Assembly (NCBI GenBank): GCA_013349585.1
Contig: DUZG01000003.1
Span: forward strand, 25,936-89,935
DNA: 64,000 bases
Source: Nitrospinota bacterium
Lineage (GTDB): Bacteria; Nitrospinota; Nitrospinia; Nitrospinales; VA-1
Reading direction: 5' to 3'
Made by a program: the position numbers and the translations under genes. How positions within the stretch are numbered: the stretch's first letter is position 1; each line of letters opens with the position of its first letter. The notes below the pieces were generated by a model. The model saw nothing but the letters and a program-made list of their open reading frames with translations, made no database searches and was not told the origin of the DNA. Shown piece by piece: positions 32,755-43,701 of this stretch.

Positions 32755-34128
32755 CTATAAAGAATCGGCGCTGTTGTATTCATTTAGTTTATTACGGAGT
32801 GTGCGGATGCTGATGCCCAGGGAATCGGCGGCTTTTGTTTTGTTACCGTTGACTTCTTCTAGAGTCTGCATGATGAGTTCTTTTTCCATTTCATAGATGG
32901 TTCCTGACATACGCGGAGCCTCTTTTTCATTTCGGTGTAGTTCCTCATCGAAGAACAAGTGTGATGGCAGCATCGTATCGCCTTGGCACATCAGACATGA
33001 CCGTTCTACAATATTCCCCAACTCGCGAATATTCCCCGGCCAGCGATATTTTTTGAGGAGAATCAGTGTTGCAGAATCTACCGTTATAGGTGATTTGCCA
33101 TTCTCCTGACAAAATTGAGTGATAAAGTTTTCGACGAGAACGGGGATGTCATCTATTCTCTCTCGTAATGGAATGAGATTGATCGGTACTACGTTCAATC
33201 TATAATAAAGGTCTTCACGAAACTCTTGATCCTGAATACGTTTTCGTATGTCTCGATTGCTGGTAGCGATCACCCGCACATCTACGGGGATAGGTGCCCG
33301 ACCGCCAATTTTATCGACTTCATGTTCCTGCAAAACTCGTAGTAGTTTGGCCTGTAACGGAGGAGACATTTCCGTAACCTCATCGAGGAGCAATGAACTG
33401 TGGTTGGCCAGTTCAAATTTCCCTTCTTTACTTTCAGTGGCTCCGGTAAAGGATCCTTTTTCATGGCCAAACAATTCTGATTCGAGTAAACCCTCGGGTA
33501 GGGCGGCACAGTTGACCGCCATAAAAGGTTTTTCGGAACGTGGACTGCACTGGTGTATATAACGCGCGAATAATTCTTTTCCTGTTCCTGTTTCGCCCAT
33601 AATGAGAACAGTGGACTTGCTGTAGGAAACGTTTTCGGCAAATTGTAGAAGTTTTTTCATCTCTTCATTCTGCGTAACAATTCTTTTCATATCCCCTAAC
33701 GATTCCATTTGTGTTGTCGGCCGAAGGGCAGGGGGGATAAAACTTCCAGGATCGAGAAACGCACGCTTAACTGTAGATACCAATACGTCGGCCGAAAACC
33801 CGGAACCTTTTATTAAATAATCAAACGCGCCTTCTTTCATGGCCTCAACAGCATTGTCTATGGTCCCATATGCCGTCATCATCACCACCTGAGTTTTCGG
33901 TGACCTTTCCTTAACCGCACGTAACAATTCGAGTCCATTCAATTTTGGCATGCGAACATCGGTGAGAATCAGGTCAAAATCATTATCTTCCATTTTGTCT
34001 AATGCTTGCTTTCCATCTTCGGCACAGGTGAGCTGGAATTTTTCCCTTTTCAGGGTGGTCTCCAGGGCCACTCGCATTTCTGATTCGTCATCGACGATTA
34101 GAATTTTTTTTGATTCATTATTTTTCAT
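32755..34128 (-). CDS. Sigma-54-dependent response regulator (NtrC family; probable flagellar regulator)
   Basis: REC domain, AAA+ GETGTGKELFARYIH and GAFTGA-type loop (GSFTGA), Fis-type HTH KAADSLGISIRTLRNKL; internal ATG chosen. Confidence 0.92.
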   Translation of the reverse strand: MKNNESKKILIVDDESEMRVALETTLKREKFQLTCAEDGKQALDKMEDNDFDLILTDVRMPKLNGLELLRAVKERSPKTQVVMMTAYGTIDNAVEAMKEGAFDYLIKGSGFSADVLVSTVKRAFLDPGSFIPPALRPTTQMESLGDMKRIVTQNEEMKKLLQFAENVSYSKSTVLIMGETGTGKELFARYIHQCSPRSEKPFMAVNCAALPEGLLESELFGHEKGSFTGATESKEGKFELANHSSLLLDEVTEMSPPLQAKLLRVLQEHEVDKIGGRAPIPVDVRVIATSNRDIRKRIQDQEFREDLYYRLNVVPINLIPLRERIDDIPVLVENFITQFCQENGKSPITVDSATLILLKKYRWPGNIRELGNIVERSCLMCQGDTMLPSHLFFDEELHRNEKEAPRMSGTIYEMEKELIMQTLEEVNGNKTKAADSLGISIRTLRNKLNEYNSADSL

Positions 34129-35392
34129 CGAAATCCTCATCCCAACTTGGAATTTTAACTGTGAACGAAGTTCCCTTTCCCTCTTCACTAACCGCGTCTA
34201 TCGAACCCTGATGTGCCTTGATGATATTGTGGGAAATGGCTAGTCCGAGTCCTGTGCCTTTATCTTTTGTAGTGAAGAATGGATTAAATATTTTCGCAAG
34301 ATTATCGGCCGACATGCCGACACCCGTATCCGCTACAGTAACAGAAATGTACTGCCGTGCTGTTGAACCATTTTCTGCTCTGGTACTGGGAATAGAGGAT
34401 TTTTGCGTGATGAGGTTTAACTCACCGCCTTCGGGCATTGCCTGAATCGCGTTATTGATTAGATTAGGAAACACCTGACGTAATAGTTCGCGATCACCGT
34501 TAGCCAGTAGGGTGCCCTTACCTGATTTGCGAATTACATTGATATTTTCCGGGACAAGGACGTTATTGATTCCCTCTAGGCATTCGGTGAGCAGTAAATT
34601 AATATCACATTGTTGTCGAGATGGCTGCGCGGATTTTGCAAATAGAAGCAGGGTCGATATGATGCGATCCATATTTTGCACTCCTGCCCGGATATGTTGT
34701 ACCAGATCTTCTTTCTCACTATCTCCTTCAAGGTCTTTTTTGAGCAGGGAAGCAAACAACTCAATACTGGCTAAAGGATTTCTGATTTCGTGGGCGATGC
34801 CAGCGGCCATTTCTCCCATCTCTCGCAGTCTTTGATTGCGTTGCGCCAACTCTTCCATCCTGCGGAACTCGGTCATATCTTGCAGTATTAATATCGTGCC
34901 GATTTGGCCTCCGTGGTTATCCCAAACGGGGGATGCAGAAATACGGATGTGCAGAGTACCTCCGTTTGCATTGGCGATGTCTTTGTCCTGGCTAATGGTT
35001 TCACCACGGGATTTCCCCAACCGAGCAACCACAGATTCGAATAAAGGAAATACTTTATTTAAAGATTTTCCAAGACAACTTTGAGGTTTTATCCCTGTGA
35101 TAGTTCCAGTTGTTTTATTGCAAGTGGTGATATTTCCTGTACGGTCTACAACGAGGACACCGTTGGTTTGGCTTTCCAAAATATCATTTAGATAGTTTTT
35201 TACCCGTTCTTTTTCAGCTAGATTTTTTTCCAGTTCATCATTTTTATCGGATAGTTCAAGATCAAGTTTTTTGACTCTTCCCTGAAGTTCATCGTAAGAA
35301 TTTTGCAACTGTGCAGTGACTTCGTTAAAAGCCTCCATATTCTGGATAAGGGTCTGGATTTCTTTGCTTTTATTGCTGTCAGGGTTTGTCAT
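34118..35392 (-). CDS. PAS-domain sensor histidine kinase
   Basis: 424 aa; PAS, H-box GIAHEIRNPLASIELF, N/G boxes; overlaps downstream response regulator gene. Confidence 0.93.
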   Translation of the reverse strand: MTNPDSNKSKEIQTLIQNMEAFNEVTAQLQNSYDELQGRVKKLDLELSDKNDELEKNLAEKERVKNYLNDILESQTNGVLVVDRTGNITTCNKTTGTITGIKPQSCLGKSLNKVFPLFESVVARLGKSRGETISQDKDIANANGGTLHIRISASPVWDNHGGQIGTILILQDMTEFRRMEELAQRNQRLREMGEMAAGIAHEIRNPLASIELFASLLKKDLEGDSEKEDLVQHIRAGVQNMDRIISTLLLFAKSAQPSRQQCDINLLLTECLEGINNVLVPENINVIRKSGKGTLLANGDRELLRQVFPNLINNAIQAMPEGGELNLITQKSSIPSTRAENGSTARQYISVTVADTGVGMSADNLAKIFNPFFTTKDKGTGLGLAISHNIIKAHQGSIDAVSEEGKGTSFTVKIPSWDEDFDEK

Positions 35393-35440
35393 GGGAAGGA
35401 TTACAGTGGGTTTTCAATCTGTTTCTATTATAAATTAAAA

Positions 35441-38041
35441 TCATCCTTCTTTTGATTGTTTTTCCCACTCCTGAATATTGGCCCTGGACTGGGCAGCACG
35501 TTTGAGAATAGGGTCGGCACTTTTAGCCGTGATCAGTTTGTTGATTTCATCTTTTGATTTGTCTAGATCTCCTTCTTGTTCATAGCTTTCGATCAAGAGG
35601 TAATCTGCCCAATTTCTTAAGGGGTTATCCGGAAAAAGTTCTTTCGCGGAATCAAAAGCTTCAATAGCGGCTTTAAATCGATTCATTTTAAAAAGCGAAG
35701 TGCCTAGATGATAATAAGATTTCTGGATATAGTCGGGAATAACGCGCTCTTTCCTGTCGTATTCTGCGATAGCATTTTGATAGGATTGTGCGGCCTCAGT
35801 ATACTTTTTCATTCCGGTTTTAACTTCGGCAATTAAATAGTGAATCTCAGCTTTATTTTTTGATAGGGCCAGCAACTCGTCAAACATTGTCAATGCCCCG
35901 AGAAAATTTCCGTTTCCTTTATGGGCTTGGGCAAGCATTTTTTTAGCTTCTAGCAATCTTTTGCTGCGAGGAAAGTTTTTGATGAAAGCACGACCAACCA
36001 TAATGGTTTCATCAAAACTTTTCTCTTCTAAATGAATTTTGCCCAAGTTTAGAAAAATTCTATCTCGAAATGAGTTTTCAGAATCAAGCACTTTGACTTT
36101 TTCATAAAACTTGACTGCTTCAGGGTACATGCCTATTGCTTGATAGGCTTCTCCGACCTGCAACAGGGTCTTGGCATTCTTAATGTTCTTGATCGGCAGG
36201 CTGACAAAATCGCTGTAGGAATAAAGAATAGGTAACATACCTTTTTGCTTTGAATACTTATCCACCAAGGCAATAAGAGCTTGTTTGACAAACCTTTCAG
36301 CTTCCTGTGAAAAACGCGACTCAGGTCCAAGCGGAAAAAGCTTTTTAAATTCCTCAATAGCTTTTAGGTAGTTCTGTTCCATTAAGTAAGCGATGCCGCG
36401 ACTCAAAGTTACTTCAGCCAGTATTTCTACATTTTTTGCGTCCTGAAAAATTTTCTCATACGTTGGAAAGGGCTTATAATAATAAGAGACGTCAAAAACG
36501 ATGTCGTTGACTTCTAAGCGCGGACTACGTATCCCGATATCAGCCATTCGAATTCTTCCATATTGCGTGTCGGCACTGTCTTCCATGATTGGATTTTCTT
36601 CTTCATCCAAGATAAGTTTTCCTTCTTCATCCCGTTGGGGGGCTTGTTTTTTGCTGGATTCATCAAACACCGCCAAAGCATTTTGATAGTTGCCATTAAG
36701 CATATAGGTGTCACCGATTCGGTTCAGGGCTTTATGTGCATTGGTTGAAGAGGGAGCCAAATTCAGAAGATTGAAAAAATGTGTTCGCGCCTTATCATAT
36801 TTTTCCTGGGAAAAATAAATTTCCGCCATATTAAAAGCGATTTCTGGTTTTTCATTTAATTCTCTCGGCCAGCGTTTGGCACTCGTCTCATAAATTTCAA
36901 GTGCCTGGTCATATTCATTTTTTTCGTAAAACCGATTGGCTATCGCAAAAATTCCTGTTTTTGCGTCCAGATTTTTTGGGGAACTCTTAAGAATCAATTG
37001 AAAAGCATCGAACGCTTCTTTAAATCTTTTTTCTTTCATCAACATTGCAGCCAGACTATTCTTTCGCGTCTCGTTATATAAGCTCTTTTTTTTTTTACTC
37101 AAACCCTGGTTATAAAGAGTTCGTGCTTCAAGTCTATAGCCTATATCATCGTAGATCGTTGCTACCTTCAGTAACGCATGATCGTAAAACTTTGATCCGG
37201 GATCTTTCCTCATGGCGGACTGGTAAGCAGCTAGGGGCCTATCGTAATTAGGGTTAAGCTCCTTAAATGTTTTGCGATATTCAGACTCTGCTCTTAAATA
37301 AAGGGCTTGCCCCAGGTATTTGCTTTTTGGATATTTTTCTACAAACTCTTTTAAAGCTTTTGATGCGTTGGGGTAATTTTGGCTTTGAAATTCTTTAAGT
37401 CCTTTTTGGTAATCTTCCCACCCGTTCTTTTCTTTTTCCTGTTCATCCAGGCTGATAAGGTTGCTGACTTTGTCTGGTGTGAACCCAACTAGGCGCACCT
37501 TTCTGGTAGAAGGGGAACCACCTTTTTTGATATCTCCTTTTCCGATTTTTCTGCTGCTACTTTTCGTTCCTCTTGCAGCAGGAGACAGGCCTCCGATTCT
37601 TGCTTTCAAAATAGGTCGGGACTCCCCCTTCAGATCAATTATGATTTGAGGTTTTTCGGGGTTCATCGAATGGAAAAACCGAGTATTGGATCGCTTTAAA
37701 ACAAAAGTAATTTTTACTTTTCCTTCCCTCGAGCTAACCATAAACTGCGCCAGGTTTTTGTCATTAAATGTTTTATTGCGAACTCGCGGTCCACGCTGAG
37801 TCTCTGGCAAAGTCAAAACAATGCGTTTTTCTGCAAAACTTGCTTTAACTTGATAGGTAACGGGTTCGGTCAAATCGATCAAAATTCTTGTGTAAATGGG
37901 GTGTGGTCCAATTTTTACTGTTTTGAGTAACGGACCATTCCTATAGAAATCTTCCTGAGCCGAAAGGTCTGGTACCATTAAGGATGGCACAAGTAATAAA
38001 GTGAGGATGAGGATCTCTTTAAATTTTGATTTTATTGACAT
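35441..38041 (-). CDS. AMIN-domain plus TPR-repeat envelope protein
   Basis: N-terminal signal-like segment, AMIN-like (VKIGPHPIYTRILIDLTEPVTYQVKASFAEKRIVLTLP), multiple TPR units. Confidence 0.8.
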   Translation of the reverse strand: MSIKSKFKEILILTLLLVPSLMVPDLSAQEDFYRNGPLLKTVKIGPHPIYTRILIDLTEPVTYQVKASFAEKRIVLTLPETQRGPRVRNKTFNDKNLAQFMVSSREGKVKITFVLKRSNTRFFHSMNPEKPQIIIDLKGESRPILKARIGGLSPAARGTKSSSRKIGKGDIKKGGSPSTRKVRLVGFTPDKVSNLISLDEQEKEKNGWEDYQKGLKEFQSQNYPNASKALKEFVEKYPKSKYLGQALYLRAESEYRKTFKELNPNYDRPLAAYQSAMRKDPGSKFYDHALLKVATIYDDIGYRLEARTLYNQGLSKKKKSLYNETRKNSLAAMLMKEKRFKEAFDAFQLILKSSPKNLDAKTGIFAIANRFYEKNEYDQALEIYETSAKRWPRELNEKPEIAFNMAEIYFSQEKYDKARTHFFNLLNLAPSSTNAHKALNRIGDTYMLNGNYQNALAVFDESSKKQAPQRDEEGKLILDEEENPIMEDSADTQYGRIRMADIGIRSPRLEVNDIVFDVSYYYKPFPTYEKIFQDAKNVEILAEVTLSRGIAYLMEQNYLKAIEEFKKLFPLGPESRFSQEAERFVKQALIALVDKYSKQKGMLPILYSYSDFVSLPIKNIKNAKTLLQVGEAYQAIGMYPEAVKFYEKVKVLDSENSFRDRIFLNLGKIHLEEKSFDETIMVGRAFIKNFPRSKRLLEAKKMLAQAHKGNGNFLGALTMFDELLALSKNKAEIHYLIAEVKTGMKKYTEAAQSYQNAIAEYDRKERVIPDYIQKSYYHLGTSLFKMNRFKAAIEAFDSAKELFPDNPLRNWADYLLIESYEQEGDLDKSKDEINKLITAKSADPILKRAAQSRANIQEWEKQSKEG

Positions 38042-38247
38042 ATTCTTTGATTTTGGCTTTTTCACATACATAAAGCAAATTAGATGCCATTTGCGAATTC
38101 TTAAGACTCTTTCGATCTTGCATGCTTTTTTCATGCTATAGAAGTCTAAATATTTAAACGTTTTAACTGTAAATATAGTATAAAGCGGTCTGCCATTTTC
38201 TTCGACATTTTCTGGAAAAAAATGATGTTTATCAGAGTCAGATTATT

Positions 38248-38719
38248 GACCTAATTTAGAATTTTGGAATTGATCCAAGTCTATCCGATTCGGAACAGGA
38301 AAAATTGAAATGGCAGGAGTCTGAGACAGTTAGGAATCTGTTGAAGAAGCAAAATAGCTTGTTGGGGGATTCCCTGGAAGCACTGGATCACCGGATCTAT
38401 TTGCAAAAAAGTATAAACCTCCTTAGTTCCGAAAGTTACGAAGAAATCAGCAAGGTCATGGCAGAAAAGTTGCCTTCCATTTTATCTGTAAATTTTTTTT
38501 TCTGTTTGATAAAGATCGCAGGAAATTACGACTACTCAGCCACAATCACCCCGAATTGCAGGAAGGTTTGACTCTTTACCAGAGTGTGACGGTCAGTTGC
38601 GGCATAGCCGAGTTCGATTCGAACCTTATCAAGAGTCCCGTCGACCTTGTCAAGGTTGCTGATGAGGCCTTGTACAAGGCCAAAAATGAAGGCAGGAACC
38701 GAACGATTGTAGGAACGCC
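38248..38719 (+). pseudogene. Decayed GAF-GGDEF (diguanylate-cyclase-like) gene
   Basis: GAF-like start IYLQKSINLLSSESYEEISKVMAEKLPSILSVNFF, frameshift to FDKDRRKLRLLSHNHPELQEG, then only the GGDEF C-terminus SVTVSCGIAEFD...DEALYKAKNEGRNRTI; central GGDEF core missing. Confidence 0.65.
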
Positions 38720-39477
38720 ATGACAAAATCTCTCGATTGGTTTCGAACTATAAAAAACCTTCCTTCTCTTCCTGAGCAGATCAACAGCTTGCTTGTTGCC
38801 ACAGGTTCTACTTCTTCTATGGACTATAATATTGCTGAAATTATTCAATACGATCCGTGCATGGCACTCAGTGTTTTAAAATTTGCGAACAGCCCTGTCT
38901 ATGGGTATTCGGGTAAAATATCTTCTTTGCAACAGGCGGCAGGTCTTTTGGGGCCGGGAACCATTAAAAATATCATACTGCGCACACCTATTCTGGGAAG
39001 GCATTTGACCAACCGCCAAAATGATACCCCGATAGACTTTAGCGACTTATGGGTGCATTGTGGAGCAACAGCATCTCTGTCAGGCGATCTGGGTCGCTTG
39101 ATTGGCGGCCTGGAATTGGATGTTTGTTTTACTGCAGGATTGATTCACGATGCCGGGATTATCGCACTATCTGCATATTATCCAAAAGAGCTGGCGAAAG
39201 CATGGAACTGATGAAGGCTTGGAATTTTCCTGAGTCTCTTTCAGGTTTATACCGTTCAGATGACAAAGATAATAAATTCCGTTGGGTTTTCAAACCGATT
39301 ACGGTTGTGGTATTGGCAAAACTACTTTTAAAGGAATGGGGTTATCCCGATTGTTCTCACATGCAAGGGGAACCAGATAAGGAACAATTACTGCAATTTT
39401 TGAAAATTACGACGGATGATTTACCAACTGGGAAGTTGAGCTTAGAAAATATGTGGTGTTGTCTATGCGTGTTTTAA
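38720..39477 (+). pseudogene. Decayed HDOD-domain protein
   Basis: HDOD start LPSLPEQINSLL...IIQYDPCMALSVLKFANSPVYG...AGLIHDAGIIAL, then stop and continuation in another frame. Confidence 0.6.
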
Positions 39478-39788
39478 AAGCGGAACATTAGCTTATATAT
39501 TGCCTAACAAACTGTTATGTAAAGGCTAATAAGCGATCAAAGCATAAATAACCCAAGATGCTCAATTCCTCCGCGCTTATCTGTTTCCGCGATATTTGCC
39601 TCTTCACATCTTTCGTACCCCAAATAGGGGTGCATCCTTAGCGATACTTACTATAAGGATTTCAGGAAATAACTGGCGTCAATTTATACTACGGTTTGGG
39701 TGGGTGTGATTCCACATCTGCTTTCTTGAGGGAGATGGGTTTTTGACTTTTTTTGTGTTTAGTGCTGTCTTGTAAATAGCTGTTTTAT

Positions 39789-39816
39789 TTGACAATTTAT
39801 CTTATCTGGATATAAT
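39789..39816 (+). promoter_or_regulatory. Consensus sigma-70 promoter TTGACA-N16-TATAAT
   Basis: TTGACA 39789-39794, TATAAT 39811-39816; ATG only 11 nt after the -10 element. Confidence 0.75.
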
Positions 39817-39827
39817 ATTCCCTGACT

Positions 39828-40877
39828 ATGAAGATAAAACTTGAATCAGACAGCTTCAGTATTATCGGCGAAAGCCAGCCTATCCGTGAAGTTTTTGACG
39901 TTGTAGAGCGTGCTGCAGTATCACAGAGCACGGTAATGATCTATGGCGAAAGCGGTACCGGAAAAGAACTCATCGCCCGCGCTTTACATTTGAACAGTCC
40001 GCGTGCTACTAAACCTTTCATCGCTGTCAATTGCGGTGCCATTCCCCATGAGCTTTTAGAGAGTGAGTTGTTTGGCTATGAAAAGGGCGCGTTTACGGGT
40101 GCGGTTAACACCCGGATCGGACGTATGGAGTTGGCTAATCATGGGACTATCTTCCTCGATGAAATCGGCGATATGCCCACAGCTTTGCAGGTAAAACTGT
40201 TGCGGGTTCTTGCTGAAAGAGAGATTGACCGTCTGGGGAGTAGCAAGCCGACACCAATTGATATACGAGTCATCACCGCTACGCATCGAAACCTGGAAGA
40301 TTTGATCAAAGAGGGTAATTTTCGTGAAGACCTTTTTTATCGGCTAAATATTATTCCTATTGACCTTCCTCCTTTGCGTGAGAGAAAATCCGATATCCCT
40401 CTCTTAGCGAATCACTTTTTAAAGCAATTGAATGGATCCGCAGTTGGAAAAAACATCAGCGATGAGACGATGGGATATTTGGTTAACTATTCTTGGCCGG
40501 GCAACATACGGGAATTGGCAAACTTTGTAGAACGCATGTTGGTGCTGAGCATTGGTGCTACTATCACGCCGCGTGACCTGCCGGATAAAGTTCTTGGCGA
40601 AGCTCCAAAAAATAAATGGAAGCCATTGAACGTAGAAGAGGAAGGCAACCCTGCGCAGATGTTGCAGCAGTCTTTAAAGCAGTCTTTTCATGTTGGTATT
40701 CCGGAAGAAGGTATCAACCTTAAAAAAACGGTTGAAGGTTTCGAAAAAGAATTGTTACTAGAAGCGCTGGAAAAAACCGGTTGGGTTAAAAACAAAGCCG
40801 CAAATTTACTCGGACTCAACCGGACCACCCTCGTAGAAAAACTCAAAAAAATGCAAATTACCAACCCTATAGGATAA
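39828..40877 (+). CDS. Sigma-54 activator lacking a receiver domain (FleQ/NtrC-like AAA+ with Fis HTH)
   Basis: 349 aa; GESGTGKELIARALH, GAFTGA, C-terminal KNKAANLLGLNRTTLVEKLKKM. Confidence 0.9.
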   Translation: MKIKLESDSFSIIGESQPIREVFDVVERAAVSQSTVMIYGESGTGKELIARALHLNSPRATKPFIAVNCGAIPHELLESELFGYEKGAFTGAVNTRIGRMELANHGTIFLDEIGDMPTALQVKLLRVLAEREIDRLGSSKPTPIDIRVITATHRNLEDLIKEGNFREDLFYRLNIIPIDLPPLRERKSDIPLLANHFLKQLNGSAVGKNISDETMGYLVNYSWPGNIRELANFVERMLVLSIGATITPRDLPDKVLGEAPKNKWKPLNVEEEGNPAQMLQQSLKQSFHVGIPEEGINLKKTVEGFEKELLLEALEKTGWVKNKAANLLGLNRTTLVEKLKKMQITNPIG

Positions 40878-41038
40878 ACTCCTAACGATGAGCCGCTTTG
40901 GATAACAGGTCGCCATCCTGTTTGAATTTATTTATCCGTGCAGGTTCAATCAACAGATAATACAAACTATTCTGTCCCCCTTTTTTTGATGAGAAGGTAA
41001 TGTGAGGAACGAGGGCTGTATCCTTTCGCCTGTTTGCC

Positions 41039-42454
41039 CTACTTATAAGTGGTCTCCCTATCGAGGAAAATATCGACCACTCCAGATGTTTCATATTCAT
41101 TTTTCAAATAATTCTGAGCCCAAGTCATTAATTGAGGCGGAGAGTGCGGTCCAGGTAAACAAGACCAGGGAACAATTACTAGCACGATGAATTTGGGTTG
41201 AACTCTTTCAATTTTTCGAATCATCTCATTTTGCATGGGAAGGGCATAACTATGTTTTTCCATTAATGGACTCATATAAAGATGCCGTGTTGCAGATTTT
41301 CTTTTTGAATGAAAATAGATTTGCGGTTCCGACCCCAAAATTGCGATTTTGCCCTCTTTTTTAGAATGATCACGAATGTATTTTTCCACCTCAAGGGACT
41401 CTGAAAATGGATTGGTATTGTAAGTCAAACGGGTGGCTTTAGAGATTGAAAGGTTAAAGAAGAAATCCTTCTGGATCCATATAGGGCAGCCCAAAACTAA
41501 AATCAGGATTCCCAAAGGGATTACCTTCATAATCCCATCAGAGAACCTGCCGGTCAGGGTTTCAAAACCTGCGCCAGCCAAAAGCGAAATAGCAGGCATC
41601 CACAATATAAAATAATGTGGCCTGAAATAAAGACCAGGAGTAATTGCTAAAAATGAAAATACTAAGAATGCCAATAAGAAAATAAACTCCTGCCTTACAT
41701 TTTTTCTCTAGGCTGCCGAAGCCAAACCTAAAAAGGATAAAAGTAAAATAAAAAAATTGGACTCTACAATTGGTGTAAAACTATATTGAAGGTACGCCAA
41801 GCCTGCGCTGAGAGGAACTATGGAAACATATTCAGAAGTGTATTGAAATGTGCAAAACCAAAATCAGAAAAACTTCCCATAGCCACATATAGAAGTGCCG
41901 TAATAATTATCGGTGCCAAGCCTCCTATCGCAAACAGCACTAAAGTATTTAATGGTTTTTTTTAAGGTTGTGATGTGCTGAAATACCGGGAGGCCAAATA
42001 TATGGCTCCGAACAAGCAAAAAAGATGGCATGCTGCTTGATCAAAATAGATTAGCCCAGCAGGAGCCCACTAAAAAAAATCGTGCAGGTTGGTCGTCTTG
42101 AGCAATTCGAAGTAATAAATTCCCCCCCCCCATAGCAGGAAGCAGGACAAAGTCCTCCAAATTGGGCCAAATACCATGTAGGGAGGTACTCAAGGTTAGA
42201 ACAGAAAAACAGATCGCGGCTATAATGCCTGCGGAAAAATCCAATAAATTCTTGTCCAATAAAAATAAGAGAAACGCTGTAGCAAGGTTTAAAAATAGTA
42301 AAGATAAATGAATTGCTCCATGGCTTTCACCAAAGAATGACAAAATCCCCGGAAATTCCATGCTTAGAGACTCGGTGTAAGGCAGAACTCCCTGAAGCAA
42401 CTGCTGAGCCATATACGCATATTCCCCTTCACCCCGTTCTAGAGGGGCTCCCAA
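41039..42454 (-). pseudogene. Fragmented GT39/PMT-type membrane glycosyltransferase
   Basis: N-terminal PLERGEGEYAYMAQQLLQGVLPYTESLSMEFPGI and C-terminal TM/periplasmic fragment in different frames; middle AGLIYFDQAACHLFCLFGAIYLA in a third frame. Confidence 0.6.
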
Positions 42455-42702
42455 AAGTCAAATTTGGACCCATAAAACAACACCTAGAGAAATTACGGAT
42501 ATTCCTGGAAGTAGGAAGCTTTGATAAATTTTTTGAGGCTGTATATATTTCATTAAAATCGTTAATTGTACTATTAACTTCAAGCTGGTCTAGGGTGATA
42601 AATATTTTTGTCAAAACACTACGTATTTTAAAAACAAACGTTGTGAGTCAGTTGCTATTACCTACGATATATTCTATCAAAGAACCACCATTAGTCGCAT
42701 CT

Positions 42703-43091
42703 TCACTCAAAAGAATGCCTAGCACGTCGTAGCTGTAAGAGGTGGTTTGAACCGTTTGTCTTGGTTAATAATTCTCCGTTCGCAGTGTAGGTGTGAATGT
42801 TTGTGCCCAGGCTCGTGAGCCTGTCATGATCATCGTAAATTGCGCCATTGTTGGTCCTGTCTCCATTTGAGTCGTAGGTGGCATTAACAGTGTGTCGGTT
42901 GACTTCAATCAAGCAACCCGATAGATAATCGAAGATATGGGTGACCCCTTGGAGGGTTTATACTTTTTGTGTGATGCGCCCGAGTTTGTCGCGGGTGTAG
43001 GTCGTGGTGATGGTTTTGCTGTTATCGAGATTGAGTCGAGTGGTGTTGACAAGGCTATTTAGATCGGTGACTGTTTTCAGGTTGCTGCCAG
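42703..43091 (-). pseudogene. RHS/YD-repeat gene fragment
   Basis: YDSNGDRTNNGAIYDDHDRLTSLGTNIHTYTANGELLTKT and TYTRDKLGRITQKV read on the minus strand, no intact ORF. Confidence 0.6.
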
Positions 43092-43285
43092 CCTAAAACA
43101 TCAAATTTTTAAGTAAGAAGCCTTGATTTCCCCTAGTTAATTGATGGAGGTGAAAATTTGGCTTTGTCTTAATGCTGGTGGCGGCGCGACCCCTATATGG
43201 GGATGCAATGAAAATGGACGAGAGTAAAAGGCTGTTGGCAGATATTGTTTTGAAGCGTTATGTTTTTTTAGCGGCTGTGCGCCGC

Positions 43286-43489
43286 TTATCCTTCTATACG
43301 AGCGTTAGCGAGTTCTTGACCTACTTTAGTGAGATCTTTTACGAATTTCTGGAAAGCCTGATCGGTATCTTTATGTTGGGTTTGCTGGCGGATACTTTCT
43401 CCATCTGCATCAATAATAAGATCGAGAACATTGATTCCCGGAGTCACATGATGTTTTCTGATTTCTACTCTGATTTCATTGATTTCCAT
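43286..43489 (-). CDS. Small hypothetical protein (67 aa)
   Basis: MEINEIRVEIRKHHVTPGINVLDLIIDADGESIRQQTQHKD...; short, moderate support. Confidence 0.45.
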   Translation of the reverse strand: MEINEIRVEIRKHHVTPGINVLDLIIDADGESIRQQTQHKDTDQAFQKFVKDLTKVGQELANARIEG

Positions 43490-43701
43490 GGATCTTTCTC
43501 CGAACAAAACAGTTATTGACGACAAGCAAAGTGAGTCTACTTGTACTAGAAAAAATTTAGGAAATAAATTAATAGCATTTCGAGGGAATGGGGTCAAGAC
43601 CCTTTATAGTTCTATGAAGGTACAAAATTAATTAAAGAGATTTTAAATGCGCTCAAAGAGCCTCGATAACTTATAAAATCAATGCAGTATTGATTCGATC
43701 G

